Source: Vermamoeba vermiformis
Taxonomy: Eukaryota; Tubulinea; Echinamoebida
NCBI GenBank assembly: GCA_045837725.1
Contig: JBEWZL010000013.1
Coordinates: forward strand, 124,001-188,000
Reading direction: 5' to 3'
DNA length: 64,000 nt
Shown: piece by piece, positions 1 through 11,294 of the stretch
Layout: every line of letters begins with the position of its first letter
Position numbering within the stretch: the stretch's first letter is position 1
Notes under the pieces: model-generated
Database searches by the model: none
Told to the model about the DNA's origin: nothing
What the model saw: only the letters and a program-made list of their open reading frames with translations
Position numbers and translations under genes: made by a program

Positions 1-4
1 GCAG

Positions 5-533
5 TTACATTACCTTACAAATGTTATCAAAGAAAACATGCGCTTATCACCTCCAGTGCCGTTGTTATTTTCTCGAGTGGCTGCCACAGATATCGCAGTA
101 GATGGCATGAATATTCCAGCTGGTGTACGTACATATCTATGTATTGAACCTCAAATAATTGACTGTGAATCAGACCAAAATTGGTGTGAGCCCTCATATT
201 ATACACCATGATCCTTCATTTTGGCCCGAACCGGACGTGTTCAATCCTGACCGATTCGACAAACCTTACAATCCATTTGCATTCTTGCCATTCTCATTGA
301 AATCTCGAGCTTGGTTCGTACCCTTATTGATTCTATTTCCTTCGATAGCGCCTCACCTTTCTTCCTTTAGCTTGGGCAGTCAGTTCTCAATGGCAGAACA
401 AACTGTTTTCGCAGCAACTTTCATTCAGCACTTTAAATTGGATTTACTACACTCATTTGCCCAGCTTGACACGATGTTCAGTAAGCCAACTGAATTGAAG
501 ATTGTTTTGAAGCAGCGCCGTTCTGAGGATTAA
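5..533 (+). CDS. Cytochrome P450, C-terminal part (runs off the left edge)
   Basis: This is the heme-binding end of a P450 monooxygenase; the N-terminal two thirds lie outside the window. Three exons are seen: 5-124 (possibly preceded by an acceptor at 1-4), 174-313 and 371-533. The K-helix ExxR is ENMR at nt 32-43. The second exon encodes a typical PERF-region stretch (DPSFWPEPDVFNPDRF). The heme-ligand loop reads PFSLKSRACLGSQF once the intron at 314-370 is removed, and the ligand cysteine codon is split across that intron (TG|C). The intron is 57 nt with no stop in frame, so an unspliced reading keeps the frame but loses the cysteine. The substrate cannot be told, and the class is microsomal-like by general similarity only. 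The stop is TAA at 531-533, directly overlapping an AATAAA-like signal. Confidence 0.9.
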
Positions 534-744
534 TAAATCGCCTTGATGAAAGTCGTTCTTGATATCGACGAGTTGGGTTTCCTGCTCCATTTTTGCTTTA
601 TGTGATAGTTATTTTTAAATTTTTGTTTTATTATGCCAATACAATGGGTGTAGTTGGGTCAAAAATGATGTCTATATGATATATGCTGGTAAGGGTTGAT
701 CATGGTTTGGTTAATTAGAAGTTGCGATCTAATTCACAGCGGAT
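534..744. other. Convergent intergenic spacer
   Basis: About 210 bp between the 3' ends of the P450 gene and the PRRC2-like gene. It must hold both 3' UTRs. It is T-rich on the plus strand, and nothing else is recognisable. Confidence 0.6.
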
Positions 745-3700
745 CTACTGTTTGTTTGCAGGTTGAGCAGGAGTGTCAGACTTGACCTTGTAAACAGGTC
801 CAGCTTTCTTTGGCTTCGGTTCGAAGGTCTTAGGAGGCGCGGGGTTGTTCGTGTTGTTCATGTTCACGTTGTTGTTCGCGCTGCCCTTAGGTTGACCACG
901 TGGCTTGAACTCACGAGCCACGGTTGGTTGTTGACCACGAGGCCATCTTGGTTGATCAGCTGGACTGTCAGTGCTCGTGTTTGCGCTCGTCGGCAAGTTG
1001 ATTCTATTGGGCTTAGGACTGCTCGAAGCGGCGGGCTCTTTCACTTCACGCGTGTTGTTTCCGTTGTTCCTCTTGTCTTCGCGTGGCTTTCGCTCGGGCT
1101 TGGGTCCTTCAGGTCGCTCGTTTCGCACGTTAGAATCTTTTTGTGGCTTGCCGTTGGCATTAGCGTCCTTCTTCCTGTTGTTGCCCTTTTCGGCATTGGG
1201 TGCCTTTTGTTGCTGAGTCTTTTGTTCAGCTGCAGCTGGCTTTTGAGACTTCTCGACGGGCTTGGTAGGCTCAGTAGGCTTGTCTTGTTTAACAGGGGTC
1301 TCTTTAGCCGGAGCTTCCTTGGCAGGAGTCTCTTTGGCACCAGTATCGGGGTTGCGAGTCACCTTCTCGTAGGTCGGTCGTCCTCGACCTTTAGGCTTCT
1401 CTGAGCGAGCACGTGGTGGTCGTTGATTCTCAGTGTCCTTGCTAGTCTGTTGCTTAGGCTGCTCAGTGACAGCTGTAGCATTGGCCGCGGCAGGTGTCTT
1501 TGGTGGCATTGTGACACTCGACTTGCCTGAGGTAATTGGAGCGGTAACATTGAATCCTCGAGGCTGAGTCTGGACGTTGGATGAAGGAGAAGGTGAAGCT
1601 GAGGGACTTTGTTGGACAACAGGCTGCTCTCCTGACTTTGGTTGCTGTTGTTGGATCTGCTGTTGCATCTGAGGGAAGGGCTGGGGAATGGCTGGTGTGA
1701 GGGCGTAGGTTCCGAGTTGAGGATTGAAAGTATAAAACACAGTGGGAGGAATAAATACAGGCGCTTGGTTGTAGTAAGGGTTATCTACAGTTGAAGTTAA
1801 TACACCATACATCAAACTGCTAGTGCTTGACTTACCTATATTAGACACGACGGGGTTTGGAATCACCTGTTGAGGCTTGCTGGAATAACGACGCGACTGC
1901 GGTGAATAGCCGGACACGGGCTGCTCAGGTACGACGTATTGCACGGGAACAACAGGAGCTGTGACAGCAACCTGTTGGACTTGCTGTTGTGGGACAGTTT
2001 TGACAGGCTCGACGGTCTTCTCTACAGCAGGTTGAGCAGGCTTGACCTCGACCTTTGGAGCTGTAGTCTCGACTTTCTTGTCAGTAGCAGTCTCAGTCGA
2101 AGGAGTGACCTTGGGCTTGAAGACAGGACCCTTCTTTTCGCGCTTGTTGCCACGTGTGGTTCTCTTTTGACCTTGCTCTTCTGATGTTTCACGTTGTTTT
2201 TGCACGCGCTCACCTTGAGGTTGGTCCTTAGCTTCACGGGGTTGGCGGGGCTCGCGAGGTTCGCGAGGAGGTCGCTCTTTACGGCCCTTCTTTTCTTCCT
2301 TCTTGGGAGGCTCGTCCTTCTTAATCTCTTCAGTCTTCATGATCTGTGCAAGATTCTCGGTCTTTGCAACTGGTGAAGGTTGTTTCTTCCAAGGATTCTC
2401 AGCGGGTGCAGGAGGAATAACAACTTGAGGCTTGGTCGGTGTCTCAACTTTAGGAGCTTCAGCAGGCTTTTCAACGGGCTTCTCGACTGGCTTCTCGGCA
2501 GGCTTTTCAGCAGGTTTCTCAGCTTGCTTCTCGACTTGAGCTTTGGGGGCCTTTGGGGCACGTTGAGTCTTCTCAGTGCGTTGTTTCTCCTTTTCAGCCT
2601 TTTTCTTCAACTCGCGCTTGTCCTTCTTTGATTTGACATCTTGGAAGGCACCGTCATCTTGATGATCAATGCCGGATTGCTCGTTGATAAACACAACACC
2701 ACCGACACCGCTGGGCAATTCGATAGCTCCATCACCAACGGGCGCGGTCTTTGCTGCTGCGACTTTGTCCTTCGGCGCTTCAGGCTCAGCAGACTTTTGC
2801 TCAGGAGCAGGTGTCTTCTCCTTTTTCTCTTCAGGCTTTTTCTCTTCTTTAGCAACATACTGCTTCTCGCCTTTAGGAACGAAAGAGGCTCTGTCACCTC
2901 GTCCACGACCGCGACCACCGCGCCCACGTTTGCCTTCACTTCGTTCAGTTGTGCTTTCTTCGTGAGTCTTGTCGGTGACAGTCTTTTTATCAACTCTTTC
3001 GTAGGGTCTGTATTCAACATCTCGAGAGTCGTCAAATGAAGCTCTATCTCCTCGTCCACGACCACGACCTCCGCGACCTCTAATGCCACCTTCACGAGAT
3101 GGGACATCAGCTGATTCGCGAGGAGTGCTGTCACGATCGCGGCCACGGCCTCGTTCAGAACGGCCACGACCGCCTCTGCCACCACGTTGAGAGAATGTTT
3201 CAGTCTCTTGTGAATCACTTGGTTTGTTTTCAAACCGGCTAGCGTAGAAATCTTCACGACCTCCACGACCGCGACCACCTCTGGTACCACGGCCACCACG
3301 ACCTCCACGACCACGTCCAGCAAATTCAGTTTCGGTGGATTCCTTGTTCTCTTTAGTGACAGACTCGGCAGCAGCTTTTCGGGTATCCCAGACTGACTTG
3401 GGTTGCTCTGGTCTGGGTTCAATTTTAACAGGGTGAGACTCCCTGGCAGCTGGCTTCTCATGAGCAACTTGTTTCTCTTGCTCTTTTGGCTTCTCTTGAG
3501 GAGCTTCGGCAGCTCGCTTTTCTTGAATTCTCTTTTCAAGTTCCAACAACTTTTGTTGAGCACCTTCTTTTCGGAGTCTCTCGCGCTCTTCCTCTTCTTG
3601 TCGGAGTTGTTCCGCGCGTTCTTTTGCCTTTTGAGCCATAAAGGACTTGAGCTCAGCCACTCGCTTTCGCTCTTCCTCAACTAATTGCCGTCTTTGTTCT

Positions 3701-5448
3701 TCGGCCTTTCTCTTTTCTTCCTCCTCGCGCTGCTTTCGTTCTTGTTCCTCGCGCTTTTTACGCTCTTGCTCTTCGCGTTTTCGCTTAGCATCCTCTTCGC
3801 GACGCAATCTTTCTTCTTCCTCACGACGGCGTCGAGCTTCCTCCTCACGCTGTCGTTGTTCTTGTTCTCTTTGTTTCCTGATACAACGTTAATAACTGCA
3901 ACCGATCAATAAACTGATAAGATTCACTTACTTTTCAGCTGCTTCACGTTGAACACGTTCAGTATCTTCTTCTGCTTCTAAAGCCCAGTCCTTTGGTGTA
4001 GCAATGAAGCTTCTGTGGACGGATTCAACTTTGATGTGCGATTCAGGGTGAGGAGTGGCCTCTTTGCTTTTGATTGTGACATTGCCATAAGAACGGTTCT
4101 CTTCGTTTTCATATCGAGAAGGAGGTCGCTCGTCGCGCGAGTAGCGCGAGACTCTATTGCCAACATATCGGCTGCTTTCGTTTGGTCGTCGTTGCTCGCG
4201 TCCATAATCGCTGCGTCGATCACGATCATAACCGTTGGAATTGTTATAATCTCTGTGGCTGCTATAGTTAGGTCTTTCTTGTTGGTGAGGCGGGCTCGAA
4301 GGTTCCTTCGGCGGTTGATCTTTTAAGCTCGGGAATTCGTCTTTTCGCAACGAAAATCGCTCCTCGTCACGACGTGGGGGTTGGTATCGTGACGGAAGTG
4401 GGTAGTCTTGGTCATTTGCAGGTTTGGGTCGGTTCCAGGCACTTTCGCTATGGGCATCGTTGGCGTTATTATTTACATTTTGGGCAGGGTTGGTTTTGGT
4501 TTCGGGTTGGTTGGTCGCAACTTCATTGTCTTTTGATTCGTTTGCTGGTTTATCCTGAGCACCCCAGCTTGAAGATTTGGTAACTATTTCATAATATGAC
4601 GTTAGCCCCCAGTTATTTTAAGTGTAATAATGCATTAGTGAATTTAACGTACCATTAGATTCGCTTTTGATTGATGGTAAATTGATGGGCATAGGAGCAA
4701 TAGGAGCGGGTGTTTTCGTGCTACCTCGTCCTCGCCCTCGGCCAGCAGGGGCCAATACTAAGTAGCGTGAGCCTTGACCTATATTATCGATAAATAACGT
4801 TAATAACCGATGGAAGACAAAGTCCGAGTAAAGGGACAAATTAAATATTTAATTAAAATTTACTGGCGCGCGATGAAAAATAAATTGTTAATAACAAATA
4901 TTCAATAATTATGCTGCGTTTATAGTTATAATACGCACGCTTTTCTATTATTTTGAATATAATTATTCTCAACGCTTTCGCAAATTTTGAAATCTGAAAC
5001 TCGCAGATTTGAGGCAGTTAAGCATTGAGGCATTAATATAAAATTAATATATAATATTTGGAGCATATATTGATAGTAAATTTGGTAGCAGAAATTCAAA
5101 AAAGAGGCTAAGCAGATCCTTGTTAAATCGCGCAAAGACCTGGCCACATATTTTTTGAAAATATTTATAATGTACTAAAAATGTATGATAATAGCGATAC
5201 TAGAAAATACTAGTATTATGAATTTATTATAAAATTATTAAAAACCTCTCTGCTCGATTCGGCTCGTGCTTACGTCATTGCACGAACGCCCATAACCAGC
5301 GCAAAAATGGAAATTAAAACTTACCAGATTGTGTAGCGCGGCCAGTGCCTTGTTTGAGGGCACCAGCACCTTTAAGCTGTTGATTAAGCGTGGAAAACTT
5401 TGGCTTGGCTACATTCGGGAGAGATGCTTGTCCTGTATTCTTTTGCAT
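745..5448 (-). CDS. PRRC2/BAT2-like RGG and low-complexity RNA-binding protein
   Basis: About 1,344 residues in four exons: 5448-5325, 4778-4653, 4583-3932 and 3877-745. The N-terminus resembles the BAT2_N domain of PRRC2 and plant MOS1: a PINLPSIKSES motif, then SSSWGAQ, and later FPSLKDQ, which corresponds to the conserved FPSL element. After this come an arginine/glutamate-rich single-helix or coiled-coil stretch (KQREQEQRQREEEARR onwards), clusters of RGRGGRGG repeats (roughly nt 2890-3320), KPAEKPVEK repeats (about 2455-2530), a Q-rich stretch and a basic tail ending at a TAG. Family knowledge places PRRC2 proteins in stress granules and in translation initiation; a similar role is inferred here. 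Intron 1 (4779-5324) is unusually long for this window. It shares a 188-bp divergent promoter with PSMG2. Confidence 0.8.
4779..5324 (-). other. Long first intron of the PRRC2-like gene
   Basis: 546 nt, about ten times the usual intron here. It is very AT-rich, with a GTAAG donor and an ATATAG acceptor. I see no ORF or RNA gene in it that I would support. Confidence 0.6.
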
Positions 5449-5636
5449 TATTTATTCGCATAAATTGGTATACAAAACCAATACCAAGTTCAATAAGTAA
5501 TGAAAATGAACAAAGAATTCTGCTCTTTTTTGCTGGCTCTCGGTCATCCAAAAGTCAACGCCTAAATTTGCTAATTTTCTTCTCGCAAGCACAATAGTCA
5601 CAAAGAGTTCTATCAACGACAACAACTACTGCATTA
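5449..5636. promoter_or_regulatory. Divergent promoter region (PRRC2-like / PSMG2)
   Basis: 188 bp between the two start codons. It must contain both 5' UTRs and promoters. No clear TATA box or repeat is visible. Confidence 0.5.
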
Positions 5637-6798
5637 ATGAGTTTCTATATCCCAGCTACACCAACGAGCTTTCAGGATAACACTTTGGTTCTCGTAAGTT
5701 TTCGTCATCCGAAAAAAAATGAAAAAAAAAATCCAAATTAATCGTGGCCACGTCGAATACAACAATTATTCACACCCTATGTTCTCTACTCTATCGCTAA
5801 TTTTAAAATAATTTTCAGCCTTCACTTACGCTGGGTCACGTTGGACAATTAGCCTTGGACGCTATTATAACAACCCTTAAATTGCCGAAAGTTGGTTATA
5901 TTGACGAGCCAAATGTTTTACCCACTCTGAGCAACGATGCTTTTACAGCCGATCAAGGTGTTTTGACAACCAGCCTCGAAGGTACAGCTATCATTTTCAA
6001 GTAAATATTCTAATAATGCTCTACTAGTGTTCCAATCCAGTGAAAAGAAAGTTACAATGTATTCAACAGAGAGCCCCTATAGTCCGGGTACGAACATGGT
6101 GGACACGTGACTTTTCCGTTAGTTATTCACAGTGTAATTTATTCTCTTTTCCTAAATAGGCTTACAATGCACAATACGCGGCAAGCATAGTACAATGGGC
6201 GAAATCTGCACAATTTAAAGAGATTGTTGTTCTTATGAGCGCGGATGCAACCCGCCGTAATGACGAACAATTAGTGGGGTAATGCACCCTCTGTCATCAA
6301 TCATTCTTGTATTAACTTATCATAGAACTCAATTCCGGTTCGTTTCTACCCCAAACTCTCCTCTACGCCAACAAGCATCAGAATTGAAGTGGATCGAACT
6401 TGAAGCCGAGACAAAAGATTCGATCATCAGACAAGTACGAAAGCTAGTCAAGGCATTATACATATTAACGTGCTTTACTTCAGGGTACTATCGCTCAAAA
6501 ATTACTTGAAGAAGGCGAGAAACAAGGCTTCTCTGTCACTGTCGTACTGTTGTTCTGCGCTGAAGGCAATAACGTGCCTGATGGCTTAATGATGGCCTCG
6601 CATGTCAATCAGTATCTTAAAGTCAAAGAACCAAACCCAAGTAAGTATACATTTCAGGAACTGTTCCACTGTTTCTGTGCTATTTTTGGCATCTACTAAA
6701 TATCTGAATCAGATCCGCAAGTGTCAGAGTGGCTCGTGCCATCAAGTTGGTCAGTACTGCTCGAGGGACCTCCCATTGATCGAAGTTTATTCATGTAA
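5637..6798 (+). CDS. PSMG2: Proteasome assembly chaperone 2
   Basis: Partner of PSMG1 in building the 20S alpha ring. The first exon encodes MSFYIPATPTSFQDNTLVL, followed by PSLTLGHVGQLALDAIITTL, which matches the family's VGNVGQLAMDLIISTL helix. Further matches are the DATRRNDEQLVGTQFR region and the end PSSWSVLLEGPPIDRSLFM, equivalent to human PSSWRLLFGSGLPPALF. There are about seven exons. Recognised borders are 5637-5693, 5818-5991 and an exon from 6028; the fourth begins at 6160. The donor after 6087-6099 is the least certain: GTGGAC keeps the frame better than GTACGA. It is convergent with the CCDC130-type gene at only 65 bp. Length is about 260 residues, as expected for the family. Confidence 0.85.
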
Positions 6799-6863
6799 TT
6801 AAATCGAAGTTAATTTACAAGTTTATTTACAAACGTGTCCCGGTATCACATTGACAAATCGAG

Positions 6864-8096
6864 TTAACTAGCCGAGTTTTGTTCTTGTTTAACCTTCGGC
6901 ACGACCGTTACTTTCGGCTTAGTTTTAGTGACATTACTTGATGGCGTATTTACATTGACACCAAAACCGGATGGGACGTGAGAGCTCTTCTTGAATAATG
7001 AGACATCTAGACCTCGCTTAATCGACTTCTCTAACGCTAGTCGTTGCTTGAGATCTTGCTGCAGCGTTGATCCGCTCTTGTCCTTCGCAAAGATACTTTT
7101 TCCGTTTGTTAATTGTTTGCTTAGTTTATATTGCTGGACCGGTGTAGCTTGCTGTCCATACTTGACCTTGTGTGCAGCTTCCTTATCTTCTTCAGTCTCG
7201 GGTAATAGAGGCACAAATATTCCTTTACTTTTCGCTTTCTTCTCGTCTTCAACTGTCAGCTTCTTTTCAACCCGAAACTTGCTTCGTAATAATGAGTTCA
7301 ATTGGTAGTCATCCTTAGCAATACTATCACGATATTCTGCGAGCTCGTGTAATTCAGGCTCTTTCGTTTCTGCAATTGCTGTATCTTGTTGCAAGTGTTC
7401 CAATCGTGCGAATGGATCTTCGTCGATTTTCTCCTTTGTCTCCGCACTCATCAGCTCTATCGTGCCTTTATCTTCGTAGTCATTGCCGAGCTCAGTCTTT
7501 TTCTGAGCACCGCTGACCACGATGAAATCATGATGCTAATAAAATCGAGTTTAGAATCGGTGTCTGAAAACGACGTGTCACTTCTGATTCGTACCTGCGG
7601 ATCGGTCTGAATTTCGAACCAATTGTCGCACAAATGACACTTCATTCGAAAGCTCCATATCTTGCTGCTGAAGTAATTACCAGCCTGTTTCTTCTGTGCA
7701 TTAAAGCGGACTCCCTTTGCTATGTGAGCGTTGCAACCCCCGCACCATATGTTGAAAGGCATCTCAAATCGTACAATTAAGATGCCTTGGTCAAGCTTTC
7801 TAGCGCGATCTCGAAGAGGATGCGAATTTCTGAACGTGTTGATGGATCCCTATTACTTGTGAGCCAAAAAATACTCAAATAATTTTTAAAATTACAATAC
7901 CTTAGAGGGATCCCAGTCAGGTGGGTAATACTTGTTTGTCGCTTTTCTTTCAGCCTAATTCAATAATATTAGATCCGGTGTCACACAATGGCTTCAATTT
8001 AAAAGCTACATTTAAGGCAATTACAATCAAAATAAATAAAAGGGATAAATTTTGTGTAGGTATAATAAAATAGGTCGTTTTGCGTGATCTTACCAT
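6864..8096 (-). CDS. CWC16 family splicing factor (CCDC130/YJU2B-like)
   Basis: 327 residues in five pieces: 8096-8094, 7954-7901, 7849-7595 and 7535-6864, joined across the ATG-only first exon. The order of motifs follows CCDC130: AERKATNKYYPPDWDPSKGS, then NSHPLRDRARKLDQG, then IRFEMPFNIWCGGC. The two CxxC pairs (WCGGC and CHLC) form the zinc site. VVSGAQKK follows, then an acidic and charged C-terminus. The family binds the catalytic spliceosome near the branch helix; CCDC130-type members are less characterised than YJU2. The coding part of exon 1 is only the start codon: reading upstream of AERK in genomic DNA meets an in-frame stop, so splicing is needed to supply the ATG. The tail is convergent with PSMG2. 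Confidence 0.9.
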
Positions 8097-8564
8097 CGAT
8101 TGAGATCTCTCGTAAAACTAATCACTGTAATCTCGCTTTATTTTAAGCTTTGTGATCTTATTTCGATTGTGTAGATTAGTTGCGATTGATGAACAAAAAT
8201 GATACTGTGGTGGTTCGTTGAAGCAAATTTACATACTATTCAAAGAGAATTCTTTTAAAAGTAGAGCGGACACATTGAGCCGCTCGCGCGAGGTAACTCT
8301 ATGGAAGAATTCATGCACACATAGTATACCAATATTCAATCCTGTTTTACAAACATCGACTAAAAAGGATAAATAAATTTACTGCGAACTTGCGTCGTAG
8401 GATAAACTGTACAATTTATTTATAAGGGCACTGAGGTGAAGGAATTTACAAAATTGTTTACAAAATACCTAGCGCCTCTTATTAATTGGATTTTTCTAAT
8501 TATTCGATACCGGTCAAAATTAATCTCCGGCTTCGTTCTTTGTTTCCGTATTAGTAGGCTTCAG
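8097..8564. other. Intergenic region upstream of the CCDC130-type gene
   Basis: About 470 bp between the 5' end of the CWC16 gene and the 3' end of the next minus-strand gene. It contains a small inverted repeat (GAGCGG at 8264-8269, CCGCTC at 8280-8285, 10-base loop). I cannot assign it. No coding sequence is visible. Confidence 0.4.
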
Positions 8565-10520
8565 TTAAAACCGATGCGACGTGATAGGCACTGGCGAAAC
8601 CTTTTGTTTCTTTGTTGCGTTGCTTTCTACTGGTGTTTCGGGAGTTCTTCGTTTTCGGCTTTCTGTCGATCTCTCGAATTCCAGTACCTGATCCGCCATA
8701 GCAAACAAAGCTTGCTTAGCTTGCTCTTCGAGTTCTAAAGAGTATATTAGATGACTATCCTATCGAAGAGTAAGAATTCTTGAACTTACCATTACTGCTT
8801 TTGAGTTTCGGCGAGAACGCGGACTTTTTGTCGTTAACGGGAGAATGTGCTGAAGAGCTTGACTTGGGCTCTGAATGTACTTCCTTATTTACATGACCGT
8901 TAGCACTCTTAGGCGCCGACTTGTGTGAATCTGAATAAATAGTAGGTAAGTATTACGTTGATCCAAAGAAGCCGTTGTGGAAATTTCTGGTAATTATTTA
9001 AAATCTGTCGATTGATGTTCGTTCTTACCTTCTGTTTTATGAGTTCCGTTTGTGGATGAAACTTGACTGGAGGGAATGAACTCGGCCCAATTCGCCGGCG
9101 GTTGGTTTTGTCCCATCTGCGGCCCAGCGTATGACGCTACGCCCGAAGGGATACTCATAGCTTGAGAAGGTTGTGCATATTGGTTAATAAAGGGTTGCGA
9201 GGGTGCAGAAGATGTTGGTGGGGATTTGGATGCGGGGTTGGCAATTGCTTGTTGCGGATTAACGGCAAGGTACGGATTCATTTGAGGAGGGAAGGCGTTC
9301 GGAACTGGACCGGCGATGACATAGCTCGGGTAAGTGCCAACAGGATTAGTCCCAAAGGCCATAGTTTGCTGTTGTTGCTGAATTGCCTAAATATGGGAAT
9401 CACAAATTAATGAACAGCACCACAAACGAGATAGAGCCAGGTCATCCTAGGAATTTGAATAATACGAAAATATGCCGTAGAGAAGTACTACGCGTTGATA
9501 AAGCGAGAAGTGTAATGAACGGCAAAATTGAAAAATTGATGGCTTTTTTGGTGAATTGATTTTGCGTATTTCAAAAAAATAAAAATAAAGGGATGCCAGA
9601 AGGCAATCGACGACATTTATTAAAAAGCCGTGATTTGATATTCGGTATAATTGAATGTTATCCTATTCGTAATGATTTAATTACTTACCCACATATACTG
9701 CGCGTTGTATTCTTTGATTATTGGTTCGACAACATCTCGAAGATGCGGAAGAACACAACCTTCTGGTGCTGGAGGTAAAGTTATACTAGGGAATGAGATG
9801 GCGTCGAGCGACATGACGGTTTGTTCTCTATATTGTCAAATATATTATGTCAGAGGAGTGTTTTATCAAATCCACAACTTTATCGAGCCCAAATAATAAA
9901 TAGACCCAAGATGATTAACTTGTGGTTGTGCCGACGTGTAAATGGTCAAAAATAAAGTCAAAAAGACGCCGGAATCTTGTTGGACAAAAAGATGATCACG
10001 TGGCGAGCTTGCGCCCAAAAAAAACGGAACATAACTAAAAATAACTCGGAATATTTACGATCCGTTTTTTCGCTTTAGAGGACTTTCATGATTTACCCGT
10101 CCTATTGGTCGGGTGACAATTAGCGTCATAAACGGATTTGTAAAGTTTGACGAAAACGAAATGAACATCCGACAAAAAAAGTAATTCGGATTTGGTGTTT
10201 CTGAAACAAAGTATTTACCTTCGAGGTTCTGCCGTGACTTGAACGACCTGGGGTTCCATTTTAACCGGTTGATGTGTATTGAAATTATCGCGTCGCACGC
10301 TTGCATTGGCTACAAACACAAGTAATTAAATTGGGTTCACAAACTCGAAAAGAAAGTGACAGCTTCATTGATTGCATCATGAATGATACGCACCATAGTA
10401 TCCTGCCATTATTTCATTCACTTGATATTCTGGCATCATGCTTGGAGGAACGCCATGACGATAATCTCCGTTTAGCCTCAGATCACGGATGGGCTCCCCG
10501 TTGCTCATTGCTGCCATCAT
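8565..10520 (-). CDS. Unrecognised P/Q/S-rich, probably nuclear protein
   Basis: 341 residues in six exons: 10520-10394, 10309-10219, 9827-9689, 9386-9029, 8930-8790 and 8734-8565. All phases agree. I do not recognise the family. The N-terminus (MMAAMSNGEPIRDLRLNGDY) is followed by a likely helical segment (LRDVVEPIIKEYNAQYMW) running into a glutamine stretch. A long disordered P/A/Q/S region comes next, then a serine-rich part with SPVNDKKSAFSPKLK. A C-terminal helix (ELEEQAKQALFAMADQVLEF) leads into two basic clusters (RKRRTPE and KKQK) that look like a bipartite nuclear signal. The composition suggests a transcription or chromatin cofactor; this is a guess. Two introns (10218-9828 and 9688-9387) are long for this window. 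Confidence 0.7.
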
Positions 10521-10780
10521 TTTAACTATGCAACGGAAAGAGAATTAGTCTTTGGTTCAATTCTTGAGTTTCGTTTATCAATATAAATTATTGGAATCTG
10601 CTTAAGAATAAATCATTATTGCCGTTTCTGGATGTATGACCCTTACCTGAAGATTATAACAATTCAATCTATGCTAGATTTAAAATTTCTTTGTGGGACT
10701 TGTGTCTCACCTTTGGATTGAAATGAAATAATAATTGCGTTTCTTGCACGTCTTCATATTTGTGATGTAAAACTTAGATC

Positions 10781-10789
10781 TATAAAAGG
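10781..10789 (+). promoter_or_regulatory. TATA-like box
   Basis: TATAAAAGG followed by AA. The same 11-mer TATAAAAGGAA lies about 100 bp upstream of the ARF-like gene at 61838, which supports it as a promoter element in this genome. Here it points into non-coding sequence. Confidence 0.4.
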
Positions 10790-10811
10790 AAATCGAACAA
10801 AATTGAAACAA

Positions 10812-11110
10812 ACTCTGGGCTCGTCCCGGCCGCTACGTTTATTAGACATCTCGCTGACGCATTAGTACCTTTAGTGAGAATAACAAGACACTGCGGCATC
10901 AGATGGTACCGCTGCGTAAAGAGGATTTCCGGCGATTACCGCACTGATTTATAAGTCTTGCATGGGGTATATTTCGTCTCATATGTCGTTCGGAGTGAGC
11001 ACTTGCTTACGGCGGACACTAACCTATTATTGACGGCCATTAGTAATCGAACGAGTAATTTGTTTGCCAAGGGTAGCTTCCGGCGACAAACGCGAACCGA
11101 AATTAACAGG
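10812..11110 (+). ncRNA. Candidate non-coding RNA gene (speculative)
   Basis: A stretch of roughly 300 bases with no ORF of note and higher GC than other spacers, starting about 25-30 bp after a TATA-like box. I could not match it to tRNA, U snRNA, SRP RNA or RNase P signatures by eye. Ends are approximate. It could equally be an untranslated exon or a decayed gene. Confidence 0.2.
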
Positions 11111-11294
11111 AAAGCTCCAAAAACATTAAATGATTAATATTAACAGCTCACGGGTTTAAATAAGGAGCGTTGTAGGTAATAATGCAAGCGTTAATGTGCC
11201 AATACCGCTATTTTTCTAATTTTAGTGGGCTAGGGAAATTAACACCTCGATTTGCGTGATTTAATCGAAAAGATGCAATGTTTTGAATCTTTGA

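Larger units (their letters stand above)
10521..11294. other. Intergenic region with GC-richer island
   Basis: About 770 bp without a coding sequence. The part 10521-10780 is AT-rich and should hold the promoter of the minus-strand neighbour. The part around 10812-11110 is clearly GC-richer than other spacers here and lies behind a plus-strand TATAAAAGGAA at 10781. It contains a direct repeat TTCCGGCGA (10927-10935 and 11078-11086). See the separate ncRNA candidate. Confidence 0.5.

Noticed and set aside
2890-3320. Repetitive DNA that looks like a satellite or minisatellite
   Set aside because: It encodes RGG repeats in the correct frame; the repetition is a coding low-complexity region, not a separate repeat.
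2607-3680. A 357-codon minus-strand frame, with other long frames antisense to it
   Set aside because: It overlaps the PRRC2-like exon in another frame; repetitive Arg/Glu/Gly codons open several frames at once. The frame kept shows recognisable BAT2 and RGG features.
11239-11294. A longer C-terminus for the nucleotidyltransferase (through CIFSIKSRKSRC)
   Set aside because: My first reading had an extra codon; the actual frame reads SEWLVSVH and stops at 11295, which matches the usual family length.
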